A DNA stretch of 64,000 nucleotides from Epiperipatus broadwayi. Its lineage: Eukaryota > Onychophora > Udeonychophora > Euonychophora > Peripatidae. The translations under genes and the position numbers were made by a program. Positions 51,969-61,835 of this stretch are shown here, piece after piece. Numbering within the stretch: position 1 is the first letter of the stretch; each line of letters opens with the position of its first letter. The notes under the pieces are model-generated. The model worked only from the letters and a program-made list of their open reading frames with translations. It did not search any database and was not told where the DNA came from. The DNA is taken from positions 8,079,922 through 8,143,921 of the forward strand of contig JAQFVV010000042.1 in assembly GCA_028023455.1 (NCBI GenBank). The letters run 5' to 3'.

Positions 51969-52374
51969 CTAGGTAGTCTTATGTATGGGATTGTTTTCCA
52001 TTGTCATGTGAACAGCTTCTTTAAATTTCTTTGTACCTTTTCTTCTCGACAAAATTTTTGTATTTTCCCAATTGAACATATGTTCATTGGTACATACATG
52101 GTCTGCTACCTTAGACACATCTGTTTTCTCTCTTCTAATCATCCCTTTATGTTCTTGCAAATGCTTTTCAATGGGACATCTAATCTCACTGATATATGTT
52201 CTTCCACATTCACATGGTATTTCATAGATGTAGTTTTTTCTTTTCCGCATTTCAAGTTTAGGCTTTGTATAGAATTCCCCATAGTGTGATACAGCTTTAG
52301 AAGGCTGTTTTTATGTTATACTGATCACAGATTTTCCTTAATTTGTCTTCTATTTTTGGTTTGTATGGGTACAT
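51969..52374 (-). pseudogene. GIY-YIG endonuclease domain of PLE-B (inverted copy)
   Basis: The frame contains YIYEIPCECGRTYIS, the first strand motif with the CxC pair typical of PLE endonucleases, followed by RCPIEKHLQEHK (Arg/His-rich catalytic helix) and VADHVCTNEH. In the canonical motif YIG has Gly where this copy has Ser. Upstream, after a frame interruption near 52250, the linker PYKPKIEDKLRKICDQYNI matches the usual PLE segment between RT and endonuclease. The RT is absent. As an old 5'-truncated copy it is non-functional. Confidence 0.75.
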
Positions 52375-52461
52375 ATTCAATATTCATATTAGATGATGGA
52401 AATAGTCCAAACAATAAATACAACTAAAACACCATCATCACAAACCTTCAGGAAAGCACTA
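52375..52461 (+). repeat. PLE-B left direct repeat (pseudo-LTR-like)
   Basis: A CATATTAGATGATGGAAAT block followed by AATAAATACAACTAAA and CATCACAAACCTTCAGGAAA is repeated in direct orientation at 55306-55390. This matches the PLE pattern of partially tandem copies that creates LTR-like ends. Confidence 0.65.
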
Positions 52462-53416
52462 AGTATTCGGTATGGATTCAATGCTATATCAAACTTTAGT
52501 CATTAAGAAAAATTATGTCTAAAGCTGACCAAAGTAGAAAATCACTTAACTTTTTTATGTAATTCTGAAAGGATAATTCCTAAAAGTTGCAACTAAAATC
52601 TCCAATTCACTCCTAGAGAGCTGAGAAAATTACTCAAGTGAAGCTCTGTTAAAAGAAAGAACTAATACTCAAAGGTTTTCTAAGTATCAAAGCTTGCATT
52701 CCATTAGTAATGTAGAATGTTTTCTAAAATATAAATTTATTGATGAAGACTTCACAAGAGTTTCTCAAGTAGTAAAAAAAATCATTTTCTATATTATATG
52801 GAAAAATAAAAGAATGCCAAAAGAAGAAACTTGCTAACCTACATCCAAAAATCATAATGTGCCCAACAGTGTACCCGTTTCATCTGTTAAAAATCTCATA
52901 TAAACATCTATAAGATATTGAAATTTCTGTTCTTGAAAAGGAATTAAAGCATCTAATATCCCTTTATTAGATATAATGGCAGACACCGATGACATCACTC
53001 AAAAATGCAGCAGAATTATGCTGGAGAATAAAAAGAACACTTGACAAATAACAAAAATTGAAATCAAACATATTCTATGATGAGAGGAAAGCAATTAAAT
53101 CTCTCAAAGTAGATAAATCTATAATTCTTCTCTCTGCTGACAAAGGCAATGCAATAGTTGTAATGGATACAACTGATTATGTCAACAAAATACAATGACT
53201 CCTCATGGCTCATACAGAAAAGTAGCAACAAATCCAAATAGCGAGTACAGAAACAAAGTTACAAGTATTACCCAGAAAGCATCACAGATGTTTCAGTGAT
53301 TCAGAAAAAAGTATTTCAGCAAAATACCTTATATGGCTTACTTAAAATCCATAAAAATTATGTTATTAGTTCTAGAAATTTACCTTGCCAAAATTTGCCG
53401 AGATTTCTTCTTAATG

Positions 53417-54352
53417 TTTTGGTTGTTGTGACTTATATCAATGTGGCCGATTGGTGGCATTGTTGCTTGCAAAAATAATGAAATGTAACATTACTGGGCC
53501 TATAGTTTTTTGCTTTCTGTTCTCTGACAACTTTTCAAAGTATTTAAAAAAAAATTTATGAACCAACATTATTTTCTAAATTACATTATACATTTCAGCA
53601 TGTAGCACTGGCATGTGGGTGGAGGGGTAGTCTGATGGTTTTGCCGATCCAAAAGATTGGCCAATACATGCACTAGTTCATCAAACCAAGTTCTCAGTGC
53701 ATAGTGCTGGAATGTGTGGGGGGTGTCTGATGGTTTTGCTGATCCAAAGGATCGGTCAATATATGCACTACCCTGAGCATACCAAGCTTTCAGCATGTAG
53801 TGCTGGAATGTGGGGAGGAATGATGATTTTGCCAATCCAAAGGAATGACCAATATATGCACTAGTCTCAGAAAACCAAGATTATGATTTCCAAAACAACG
53901 TATAACAGCCATTTCATTATGTTCATAGCTGTTCTCCCGCAAACGGGCCTTTTTGTGTGACTTATGTGAAATGGTTCTGGGACATATCCTTTTGCAATTG
54001 TATTCACCTTTCAAGATGTGTAGAGAAATGTGGTGATGGGCTTACAATTATTAGTATGTAATAGTACATTATGTAAAGGTAAGATCGTTACTTTGAATGC
54101 ACATAAGAATACTTATGGCCAGTTGAATTCCATACACCCTCGCATCCTATGGTAGTGATCTGAGAAGGGTATGCTACTTCCATAGTGATGTGAAGCACAG
54201 TGTGCAACACCTTCTAGGTCTGCTAATGGCTAACATTAACAGAACTATTCTATAGGCTGTAAGTTGGGCCATTAAATGGCATATTTCTGTGCTTTTGCAG
54301 AGAAACAACACCATCAAGTGGCCACAGTGGGCATAAGTCACATCTACCAAAG
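53417..54352. mobile_element. TIR element inserted in the PLE-B RT
   Basis: The left end around TTGTGACTTATATCAATGTG and the right end, reading back as TGTGACTTATGCCCACTGTG, align as imperfect inverted repeats of roughly 100 bp, continuing through GTGGCC and a GGCCTATAG/CAGCCTATAG block. There is no transposase frame. RT homology stops before and resumes after it, which defines it as an insertion. The exact ends and target duplication are unclear. Confidence 0.55.
53598..53885. repeat. Minisatellite, three ~95-bp units
   Basis: Each unit has GCATGTAGTGCTGGAATGTG, GATGGTTTTGC, GATCCAAAGGAT and ATATATGCACTA blocks. They lie inside the TIR insertion. The overlapping minus-strand frames (LPTFQHYMLKAW-like repeats) are a by-product of the repeat. 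Confidence 0.75.
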
Positions 54353-54689
54353 TTTTTAGTCCTTTGGCATACAAGACTCAATTCTTTGTTAGGATTCTAG
54401 ACACTGTAGAATTAATCAAGAATTTAAAATTTAAAGAACTGACCTACTAGTAAGTTTTGATGTGGAAAGCTTATTCACAAATGTACCATGCGAAGAAGCA
54501 TTGTCCATTGTAAAGAAAAGATTAAATGGTTATAATGGCTTACAAACCAGAACAATTCTTCCTATTGATAGTATAATGGAACTATTAACATTGTGCATAA
54601 AAACAACCTACTTTTAATATAATACAGAATTCTTCCAACAAAATCAAGGAAATGGCTATGGGCTCACCGTTGTCACCCCTGATTAGCAA

Positions 54690-54912
54690 TATTTAGATGG
54701 AAAAAAAGCTACATCTATGAAATACCATTTGAATGTGGCAAAACATATATTGGTAAGACTAGTCAACCCATTGAAAAGCACTTGCAAGAACACAAAGTGA
54801 TGATTAGAAGAGAGAACATAGATGTGTCTAAGATAGCAGACCACGTATGTACCAATGGAAAAACACAAAAATATTGGATAGAGAAGAAAAGGTACAAAGA
54901 AGAAAATTTAAA
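54690..54912 (+). pseudogene. GIY-YIG endonuclease domain of PLE-B (+ copy)
   Basis: The frame has SYIYEIPFECGKTYIGK, then QPIEKHLQEHKVMIRREN and VSKIADHVCTNG. YIG is intact, but the first Cys of the CxC pair is Phe. It follows directly on a decayed RT motif B, so the YxDD box, thumb and linker have been deleted. The minus-strand ORFs at this place are shadows. Confidence 0.75.
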
Positions 54913-55074
54913 GAAGCTGCTCACATGAGAATGGCAAACAATCCCATAACTCAACTAGTGTGACTATATATAATGTATGGAAACCACTGATCAACTTTGC
55001 TCTTAAGAAGAAAAAGTGGAGAAATCAGGAGAAAACCATGGATAAGTATATAAAATTTCTACTGACTGTTGCCC

Positions 55075-55165
55075 TTGGCAGGATGGCTTAGTTGCTTAGA
55101 GCATTACCTTAAAATTCAATACTCAGGAATCTAAGGGTCTATGTTCAATTCCCATGCTAGTATCA
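55075..55165 (+). repeat. tRNA-like module in PLE-B 3' region (+ copy)
   Basis: GGCAGGATGGCTTAGTTGC, AGAGCATTACCTT and GTTCAATTCCC match the module at 51790-51900 in the opposite orientation. Both copies carry it at the same offset from the endonuclease. Confidence 0.6.
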
Positions 55166-55305
55166 TCACTGATCAGCCCAGAAACACCTGAAGAACAGGA
55201 AAGAATAATACCTCTTGAAACATGCATATAGTAACCTGTTTAATGTGCCATTACTAAACAATTGAATGTATTTAGAATATTTAAATAAAGTTAAATTTTT
55301 ATAAA

Positions 55306-55390
55306 GATATTCAATACTCATGTTAGATAATGGAAATAGTCCAAGCAATAAATACAACTAAATCATCATCATCACAAACCTTCAGGAAAA
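55306..55390 (+). repeat. PLE-B right direct repeat (pseudo-LTR-like)
   Basis: This is the direct repeat of 52375-52461, with GATATTCAATACTCATGTTA, TGGAAATAGTCCAA and CACAAACCTTCAGGAAA. After this point homology ends. Confidence 0.65.
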
Positions 55391-57056
55391 TATTATATAT
55401 AGTAGCTTTGTTAAAATAACGTTCTCACATGAGGAAAGCAAAAATCAAAACGATTATACAGGTAGTATAATTTGAATTATATTATTATAATTTTAGTACT
55501 GATAACTTAGGTATATGTATAATTTGTTTGGAGAGAGGCTATTATTAATATTAATTATTACTACCCTTATGTAAAATTATAATAGTTTATATATTTTATA
55601 GTTATTGATTTTTAAGTTTCAGTTTATTTTGTTACAATTAACCATTATAAGGTATCTAAAGAGCATGTGTAAATGATTACAGTTATATAGTTTGAAAATA
55701 TTTTATAATAATTAGTCTATGTTAAAGATTGTATGAATAATATTTTATGTAGCTATATTAGTAGCAATAAGATTTCCATCTAAATAATAATATTGTTTTT
55801 TAATGGAGAAAAGTTCTAACAATATGATTTATAGTTTTATTCATAAACATTAGCATAAGTGTACCATAATAGGGTAAAGGTCCTATATTAAAGAAATGAC
55901 TAAGGTTTATGTCAAAAAAATACATAGTTGAGAGACTGATTGGACTATTGTTTTTTAGAAATCATATAAAATATTGTTTCCTTTGTTATTTAGTAATTAT
56001 TAGTACTTAAATGTTTTTAGCACTCTTGTTTGTGCCATAACACATAAAAATAGACATATATAGTTTATTTAATATAGGAGAAATTGAGATAAAACTCCCA
56101 TAATTAACATCATTGGAAATTATTTATCTCTTGAGTGCTGAGAACTTAAATTATTATAATTATAATTATATTTTATTTCAATTTTTTTTGTTAATAAATT
56201 GATGTTTATTTAATTACCTGGCTTTTGTCTTTCATAATTTTATATTTATCATCTAATAAATGAATATGGTTACATGGTATTATTATAACATGTTTATTTA
56301 AAAGTACACTGTTGTAGAAGTAATGCTATTTATATTTATCACTAATACCAGCATATATAACTTAAATAATAATGCTTAGTTATTTTAAGATATGGTTTAG
56401 ATGCAATAAAATATCCTGTGTTATTTAACCACATCATTGATAAAGATGTACAGTTGAAGAATAAAATTTTAAAAGGTTTTTTTTATAACATTTAAATATT
56501 TTTAAATTCTGAGATAATATTATGAACATATTATTAAATTTGTTTATGATTATTTATTAATGCTCATTTTATAGTGTTTTCTTAGATATCAATATTCTGT
56601 TTATACCAAAACAGAATATTATGATTGTCCACAGGTTAAATTAATATTTTGACAGTTACAATTTGGTTAACTAAAATAGGTGTCAAGTGCCTTTCACTTA
56701 AATTAACATTTCATCAGTTATAATATAGAACACAGTGTTTTTGGTAGTAATTTGCTCCCCTCTTGTACAAATGATGTCTGTTGTTAAGTGACAGCTTGCA
56801 AGGAAATTTAACCATTGACCTTTAGATATGTGGATACTGAATTTAAGATGGAGCTCTAGCCAAGTAGTCTTTTGCTCAAGAAAGTTATCAATAGAATTTG
56901 TATTTACTTTTTTGAGGGTTCTCTATTTTTTTCATTTAAGGTCAAGATTAACATATATATAAATGAACATATGTTTAATTTGGTAAACCAAGAATAGTGA
57001 GAAGGGAAAACATAAAAAAAATAAAAAAATTTTGAAGAAGCTTTTCGCATTATAGC
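55391..57056. other. AT-rich non-coding stretch
   Basis: I see no gene. A decayed tRNA-like module lies at about 56780-56875 on the minus strand, recognisable from TGGAGCTCTAGCCAAGTAG against the GCTCTAACCAACTGAGCC block of the 51790 copy. Confidence 0.45.
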
Positions 57057-57064
57057 ATTTAACC
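57057..57064 (+). repeat. Left 8-bp target-site duplication
   Basis: ATTTAACC is repeated exactly at 57513-57520 on the other side of the hAT-type element. Confidence 0.85.
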
Positions 57065-57512
57065 CAGGGGTCCCCAACCTTTTTGCACTTAAGAGCACAT
57101 TCCATAACCATTTATTTTTTTAGCTCGGTGGCGGGCACCATTTATTTTTTATCTGGACATAATTGCTGAGATATTCTTGACTTCGTTTACGGAGAAGCCA
57201 CAGTTCATCACATCACATCACATGTAAATTTATAGTTGGATATTGTTAATAATACACATAATGTACAAAAAAATATTTATTTCAAAAATTAAATTTTAAC
57301 ATATAATTAACGTTTATATTTTTACGCTGTAAAAGTATAGTATGCTCTACAATTTGATTACAATATAATACAATAATTCATAAAAAAAATTCAAAAATTA
57401 AATTTATTTGTATCAGATAAATAATTTTTTATCGTGTTCGGATAGCGGCGGGCACACATAAAATGGTCTGCGGGCGCCATGGTGCCCGCGGGCATAGGGT
57501 TGGGGACCCCTG
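57065..57512. mobile_element. hAT-superfamily non-autonomous transposon (448 bp)
   Basis: The left terminus CAGGGGTCCCCAACCTTTTT and the right terminus GGGTTGGGGACCCCTG are inverted, of the type widespread in animal hAT (Charlie-like) elements. The exact 8-bp duplication ATTTAACC flanks it, the hallmark of hAT insertion. Subterminal GGCGGGCACC and GCGGGCGCCATGGTGCCCGC are also typical. There is no transposase frame, so it needs an autonomous partner. The perfect duplication suggests it is not old. Confidence 0.92.
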
Positions 57513-57520
57513 ATTTAACC
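57513..57520 (+). repeat. Right 8-bp target-site duplication
   Basis: An exact copy of 57057-57064. Confidence 0.85.
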
Positions 57521-57619
57521 TAATAAGATAATCCATAAGTTTGTAAACTATTTATTAACCTCATTCTTAAAAGGAAAAAATAAATAATCCTGGAGGACAG
57601 TCATAGATTAATAAATAAT

Positions 57620-57850
57620 TTTTTACTAACTGTTACTTTTGATAAAAATAGCGTAGTTGGTTTACAGGATCACCTTAAATTTAGTATTTATAAATTTAAA
57701 TGTTACGGATTCAATTTTCATGTTAGCTGTCATTGGTTAGGCCAGCAGTATCAAAAGAAGAGGGCAGAAATATAATCTTTATGTCATTGCTAACAATTAG
57801 ATGTATTTAATTAAAAGAGTTTCAACTAGATAATGGAAATAGTCTAAAAT
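57620..57850 (+). repeat. Decayed PLE-B 3' module with tRNA-like block
   Basis: The segment has ACTAACTGTTACTTTTG, TTGGTTTACAGGATCACCTT, TTCAATTTTCATGTTAGC, GTTAGGCCAGCAGTA and ATAATGGAAATAGTC in the same order as the 3' region of PLE-B (55060-55345). No endonuclease precedes it. Confidence 0.5.
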
Positions 57851-57876
57851 ATAACTATAAAGTGTAACTCATAATA

Positions 57877-57988
57877 GTCAAGCGTTGTTAGCCGAGAGGT
57901 CATCGCAGCTGCCTTGCAAGCAAGTAGTTGGTTGCAGACGGTTGTGGGTTCGCGTTCCGGCCGATGCTATGACATATGGAAAAAAAAA
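57877..57988 (+). mobile_element. tRNA-derived SINE with 16-bp target duplication
   Basis: GTTAGCCGAGAGGTCATCGC fits an A box and GTGGGTTCGCGTTCCGG a B box. The body ends CGATGCTATGACATATGG and an A tail. AGTGTAACTCATAATA occurs exactly on both sides (57861-57876 and 57989-58004). The duplication and A tail indicate LINE-dependent insertion. It is the same family as 49245-49346. Confidence 0.9.
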
Positions 57989-58004
57989 AGTGTAACTCAT
58001 AATA

Positions 58005-59266
58005 AAGTCTAGCAGTCATAAAGAATCATTTTGTAATTTGTCTAGATGTTTGAAATTACCAATTTTTTTTATTAATATAAGAAGTTTTACAATACTGTAA
58101 TTTGTTTTTTTTTTTTTTTAATTTTTTTTAAAGTTATTCGCATATGGTACAAAAAATTATATACAACATATTTTTAAAATGTTTTGATTACTGAATTTTT
58201 TTGATTTGTAAATTCTAAATAAATAGTCAACTCTTATATGATAGCTATTGTACAAGAAAACTGTAATCTTTTCACATGAAAAAGTCTTCTAATTAAAAGC
58301 TGATTTTTGATGGCATTGTGGAAGTGGCATACTAAGTAGTGATTTGAAGTGGCAGTAAATTAGTTTTTATGTAAACCAAACAAACATTAATAATATTGCT
58401 ACTACTTCACTGTACTTCAGTCTAAGAAAAGAAAAGGCATCCGACTTACATAATTTTTGAAAATCTAAATTATAGTCGATATGTATTAAATTTGATGAGA
58501 AATGTGTTATATATATATACCGTATATAACAATCAAATATTTGAAATTATTAATTTAATTTTATATCTATAAATTAAATAATTGGAAGTCTTACAATAAT
58601 TGTGTATATATATGCGCGCACAGAGCACTCCATACATTTATCTACGTAAAATGTAGAATAATCCTTTTCATAGTCCATTAATGTAGGCCAAATGCTTCTT
58701 CATCATTCCATCATAGATTAACAATGAAGTATTCTATAAATTTATCTATATAAAATATAAAACAGTCTTTACATTATCTAATAATGTAAGATAAAGGCTC
58801 TACATCAATGAAGGGAAAGACATTACTCATGAGGCAAGCCAACTTCCAATTGATAAGGAACTGAGCCGTTTTCCATTCTTGTTTTATCTTCTGTTTAATA
58901 ATAGTTAAAAAGCCAATCCTTTAATATTATGGTTATCTGAATTAGCTTTAAGTCAACTACTTGAAAGAAAAAAATCTATATCAACCAGAATCTGAAATAT
59001 TGTTCATGTTGCCAACCCCGGATTTGAATTCAAATTGTAGTCATGGTAAGTGGGAGTACTATTATTATACTACAAGATACAATACAGAAAAAAAGCAAGA
59101 CCAAGCTAATAACATCATCAGTGCCCTTTGTTTAAATCATTTTCCTAAAAATCAACAATGGGTATTCTTCAATTTATCTCATTATATATATATATATGTA
59201 ATATACAAATCAATATATATATCAAAATACAGTACAATTTATATAAATTATATTCTTTTAGAAGTA
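58005..59266. other. AT-rich non-coding stretch
   Basis: No gene is recognised. The open frame from 58961 crosses antisense into a PLE remnant and is not supported. Confidence 0.5.
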
Positions 59267-59299
59267 CTTTCGACTATACACTTTGTAGTCTTTATCAAC
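59267..59299 (-). ncRNA. Hammerhead-like 3' end motif of a third PLE
   Basis: On the minus strand GTTGATAAA is followed by GACTA, a loop, TAGTC and GAAAG. The GACTA/TAGTC stem is perfect and GAAA is intact; the first box is TTGATAA instead of CTGATGA. It lies ~55 bp after the stop of the adjacent endonuclease remnant. Confidence 0.3.
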
Positions 59300-59355
59300 T
59301 ATATAACGTTGAATAATCAAAACGAGACAACCCTTAACAATACCCATAGTTCAAT

Positions 59356-59583
59356 TCAGATTTCCCACAATTCTGTTATCTTAACATTTGATGACTGGCG
59401 ATTCATTAACATTTGACGATTTCTTGAAATCAACATAGCCTCTTTTATTTTACGTTTATTATGACAACGTTCAATTTGAATAATTTTCATATTTTTATAA
59501 TCAAATTTAAATCCATATTGACAAGATTTATTATGATCAAATATAACAGATGATGAAGGTTTATTTACATCTGTTCCATATTG
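59356..59583 (-). pseudogene. C-terminal GIY-YIG remnant of a third PLE lineage
   Basis: The minus frame has NQYGTDVNK, SSSVIFDHNKSC, FDYKNMKIIQIERCHNKRK and KEAMLISRNRQML, ending at a TGA. The H-x-C block followed by I-x-x-E-R and a K/R-E-A helix is the usual C-terminal half of PLE endonucleases. The YIG strand and all RT are missing. Sequence differs strongly from both the PLE-C1 and PLE-C2 endonucleases, so it is a separate lineage. Confidence 0.65.
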
Positions 59584-59649
59584 ATTCTCTTTTTTTTTAT
59601 TTATTACATATATATATATATGAACATTACAAGCATAAAGCTAAACTAG

Positions 59650-59794
59650 TCAATATAAAATCAAAACTACCCCAAATCCAAAATTAAACCAGACCAGCAT
59701 AAAAATAATTTAAAACACAACCTAAGGTTTCACTGCTACAAGCAGACTTTTCAAGTGTAAAGAAGTACAAAAACTACACAATATATATATAATA
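59650..59794 (-). mobile_element. 3' region of PLE-C1
   Basis: This segment follows the RT/endonuclease stop on the minus strand and matches the + strand fragment at 24646-24785, which fixes it as the 3' end of the element. A hammerhead-like CTTGAAAAGTCTGC...GCAG-TGAAAC motif lies at 59727-59756. Confidence 0.75.
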
Positions 59795-61065
59795 TTAAAA
59801 ACTACCCACAAATCCATTCACTTCCCATCCATCCTTAATATTAAAAGAACTCTTAAATAAGTTAATTGCTTCAGAATAATAAATTTTCAATAATAAAGTT
59901 TCTTTAATTCTTCTTTTGATTTCATTTCTCTCAAAGAAGACAACCTTAGCTTCATCAAAATCAATAGTGTGTCCTGTATCTTTTTCATGGACATACAAAG
60001 CAGAACTAAGATATCTATTTTTAACTCTACTTTTATGAACCTTTATTCTTTCATTTAAACTCAAACTACTCTGACCTATGTAAACCTTCTTACAAAATAA
60101 TCAAGGAATAAAATATACTACACCAGGAATAGTCTTTCTATCAAAAACTTCTGTTGTATTATTTAATAAATTATTCAATGTAACACCCCTTTTCCAATCA
60201 ATTTTCTTATTTCCAAACAATTTACTATTTCTACACACAATTTTATAAGAAGACAATTTAAATGGCAAAGAAATAAAATCATATTTTTCTTTAACCTTTA
60301 CATCCTTACAAATATTACCATTAAATAAAATACTTTTAACAAATTTATCAGAGTATCCAACACTCAAGTAATCTTTATAAAATTGATATTTCTGAAACAA
60401 AGCTACCCCACTAGAATTATTTAATTTAATATTCCTATGACAATAATTCCTTAAAGCAGCTACTTTATGAGATACAGACTGATAGCTATCAGGTTTAATT
60501 ATAGATCTTAATTCTTTACTTTTAACTAAATGACTGCACAATAAACAATTAGTTTCTACATTTCTAATCACCAAAAGATCTAAAAATTTTAACTTACCAA
60601 AATCTAACTCCCCTCCTTCTAACACAAATTTTATAGAAGGATCAAAACAATTAAACTCATTTACAAATTCCTTCAATTTATCATTCTCAACTACAAATAA
60701 ACAATCATCAACATATCTGACAAATAATTTTACATATAAACAATTCTTTTTAATAATAATTTTCTCTTCCATAAAACTAATATAAACTGAACATACTAAA
60801 GGAGAAATAATATAACCTATTATCCACCCTTCCTTAATCTTATAAAAATTACCTTTATAAGTAAAATACATAGAATCTTCCAATAACAAAAGCAAATCTT
60901 TAATCACCTTAATTTTATTTTTTGATAAAGAACTTTTCTTAATCAATACAGACAAAAGAACATCAATACTGCTTAACCTATTAACAGACTGATACATATT
61001 TTCAATATCTAAACTTCCAAATACCCAATTACTTTCCATTTTAAAATTATTAATCTTATCAAAAG
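59795..61065 (-). pseudogene. PLE-C1 reverse transcriptase-GIY-YIG ORF, one stop codon
   Basis: On the minus strand the frame reads through motif A (SLDIENMYQSV), motif B (GWIIGYIISPLVCSVYISF), the catalytic YVDD (FVRYVDDCLFVV) and motif E (LKFLDLLVIRN). A connector follows, then the endonuclease start GVVYFIP, KKVYIGQSSLSLNERIKVH and the C-terminal half with HEKDTGHTIDFDEAK. A single TGA at 60101-60103 splits RT from endonuclease, in the position where other PLEs have a Cys, and the frame continues unbroken after it. The RT N-terminus before motif A is missing. At 61065 the copy meets an inverted RT fragment. Confidence 0.88.
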
Positions 61066-61135
61066 GTAATTTTTATAAGATTAAGGAAGGGTGGATAATA
61101 GGTTATATTATTTCTCCTTTAGTATGTTCAGTTTA
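61066..61135 (+). pseudogene. PLE-C1 RT fragment, left piece of a split copy
   Basis: The + strand reads GNFYKIKEGWIIGYIISPL then VCSV, identical to motif B of the minus-strand copy. It stops at TATGTTCAGTTTA (61123-61135). The same 13 bases reappear at 63521, where this RT continues. It is therefore the left half of one RT copy split by the 61136-63520 insertion. Confidence 0.85.
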
Positions 61136-61282
61136 GCATAACCTTTAATCTTGAACTTCTTTTTTCTTTTAAAAATAGTCAGTATAAACAATATCCATCA
61201 AAATATAAAATCACAAACCAATTTTCTTTAAAAAACTTGTTTTTTATTATTATGACTATATGAATTTTAATTTCAAGAGCAA

Positions 61283-61320
61283 CGTTTCGACTATTTACTT
61301 CCTTATAGTCTTTTTCAAGC
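61283..61320 (-). ncRNA. Hammerhead-like 3' motif of PLE-C2 (left arm)
   Basis: On the minus strand GCTTGAAAAA, GACTATA, a loop, TAGTC and GAAACG. The stem and the GAAAC box are intact; the first box is degenerate. Confidence 0.3.
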
Positions 61321-61835
61321 CACTAAAATATACAAAAAATAATAAAACAAATAAAATAAAACATTATATAATCATTAAACTCTACATATATTTCAAATCT
61401 TCTCAAAATAAAAAATTCTTTTTTAAAAAAAAAAATCTTTTTTCCCTTTAAAGACATAAATTTAATATAAAACATTAGAACATTACCTTCCTCTATTTAA
61501 AACAACCTACAATTTAAACTTCTATTTAAAACACTGTTTAAATTATATTTAGATAAAATACCTCAAAACCAGTCCCATCACCCACAAACAATTAGTTTTT
61601 TTTCTTTTATTCCTATATTGTTTAAATTCCCTACTATAAAAAATTTTTCCTTTTTTAAACTTACTTTATAATTAATTATTGTTTCTAAAAGTTCTATTTT
61701 TCTGCAAATGATGTGACTAGTTTTTATTTTTTATAAAATCAATTAGTTTTTTATTCATATATGGTTTAAATTCCTTAATATAAAAATTTTCCTTTAAAAA
61801 TCTTTCTTTATAATTAATTACTGTTTCTAAAAGTT

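Larger units (their letters stand above)
51618..52374 (-). mobile_element. PLE-B, 5'-truncated inverted copy
   Basis: Read on the minus strand this is the 3' part of PLE-B: endonuclease, 3' region, tRNA-like module, then a tail ending in a GATGGAAATAG-like block at about 51640. It sits head-to-head with the longer + strand copy beginning at 52375. The equivalent + strand segment is 54690-55350. Confidence 0.75.
52800..54680 (+). pseudogene. PLE-B reverse transcriptase, interrupted and degraded
   Basis: Separate open pieces on the + strand carry PLE RT signatures in order. 53085-53200 has SLKVDKSIILLSADKGNAIV. 53330-53360 has LYGLLKIHK (family YGLPKIHK). 54430-54500 has VSFDVESLFTNVPCEEAL (motif A region). 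54620-54690 is a degraded GMGSPLSP region. Stops and frameshifts are frequent. A ~930-bp TIR element is inserted between the IHK motif and motif A. After motif B the frame runs straight into the endonuclease; the YxDD catalytic box and thumb are missing, so it is an internally deleted, inactive copy. Confidence 0.75.

Noticed and set aside
53581-54014. Minus-strand frames with TFQHYMLKAW-like repeats
   Set aside because: They are produced by the ~95-bp minisatellite. Stops and frame changes occur between units.
54683-54954. Two minus-strand frames
   Set aside because: They are antisense shadows of the + strand PLE-B endonuclease.
58961-59416. 151-residue + strand open frame
   Set aside because: Its second half is antisense to the third PLE endonuclease remnant (59356-59583 -) and its hammerhead-like tail. 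The rest is low-complexity Tyr/Ile/Asn-rich sequence.
61260-61451. 63-residue frame and its mirror at 63242-63454
   Set aside because: They are antisense frames in the 3' region of PLE-C2, duplicated only because of the palindrome.
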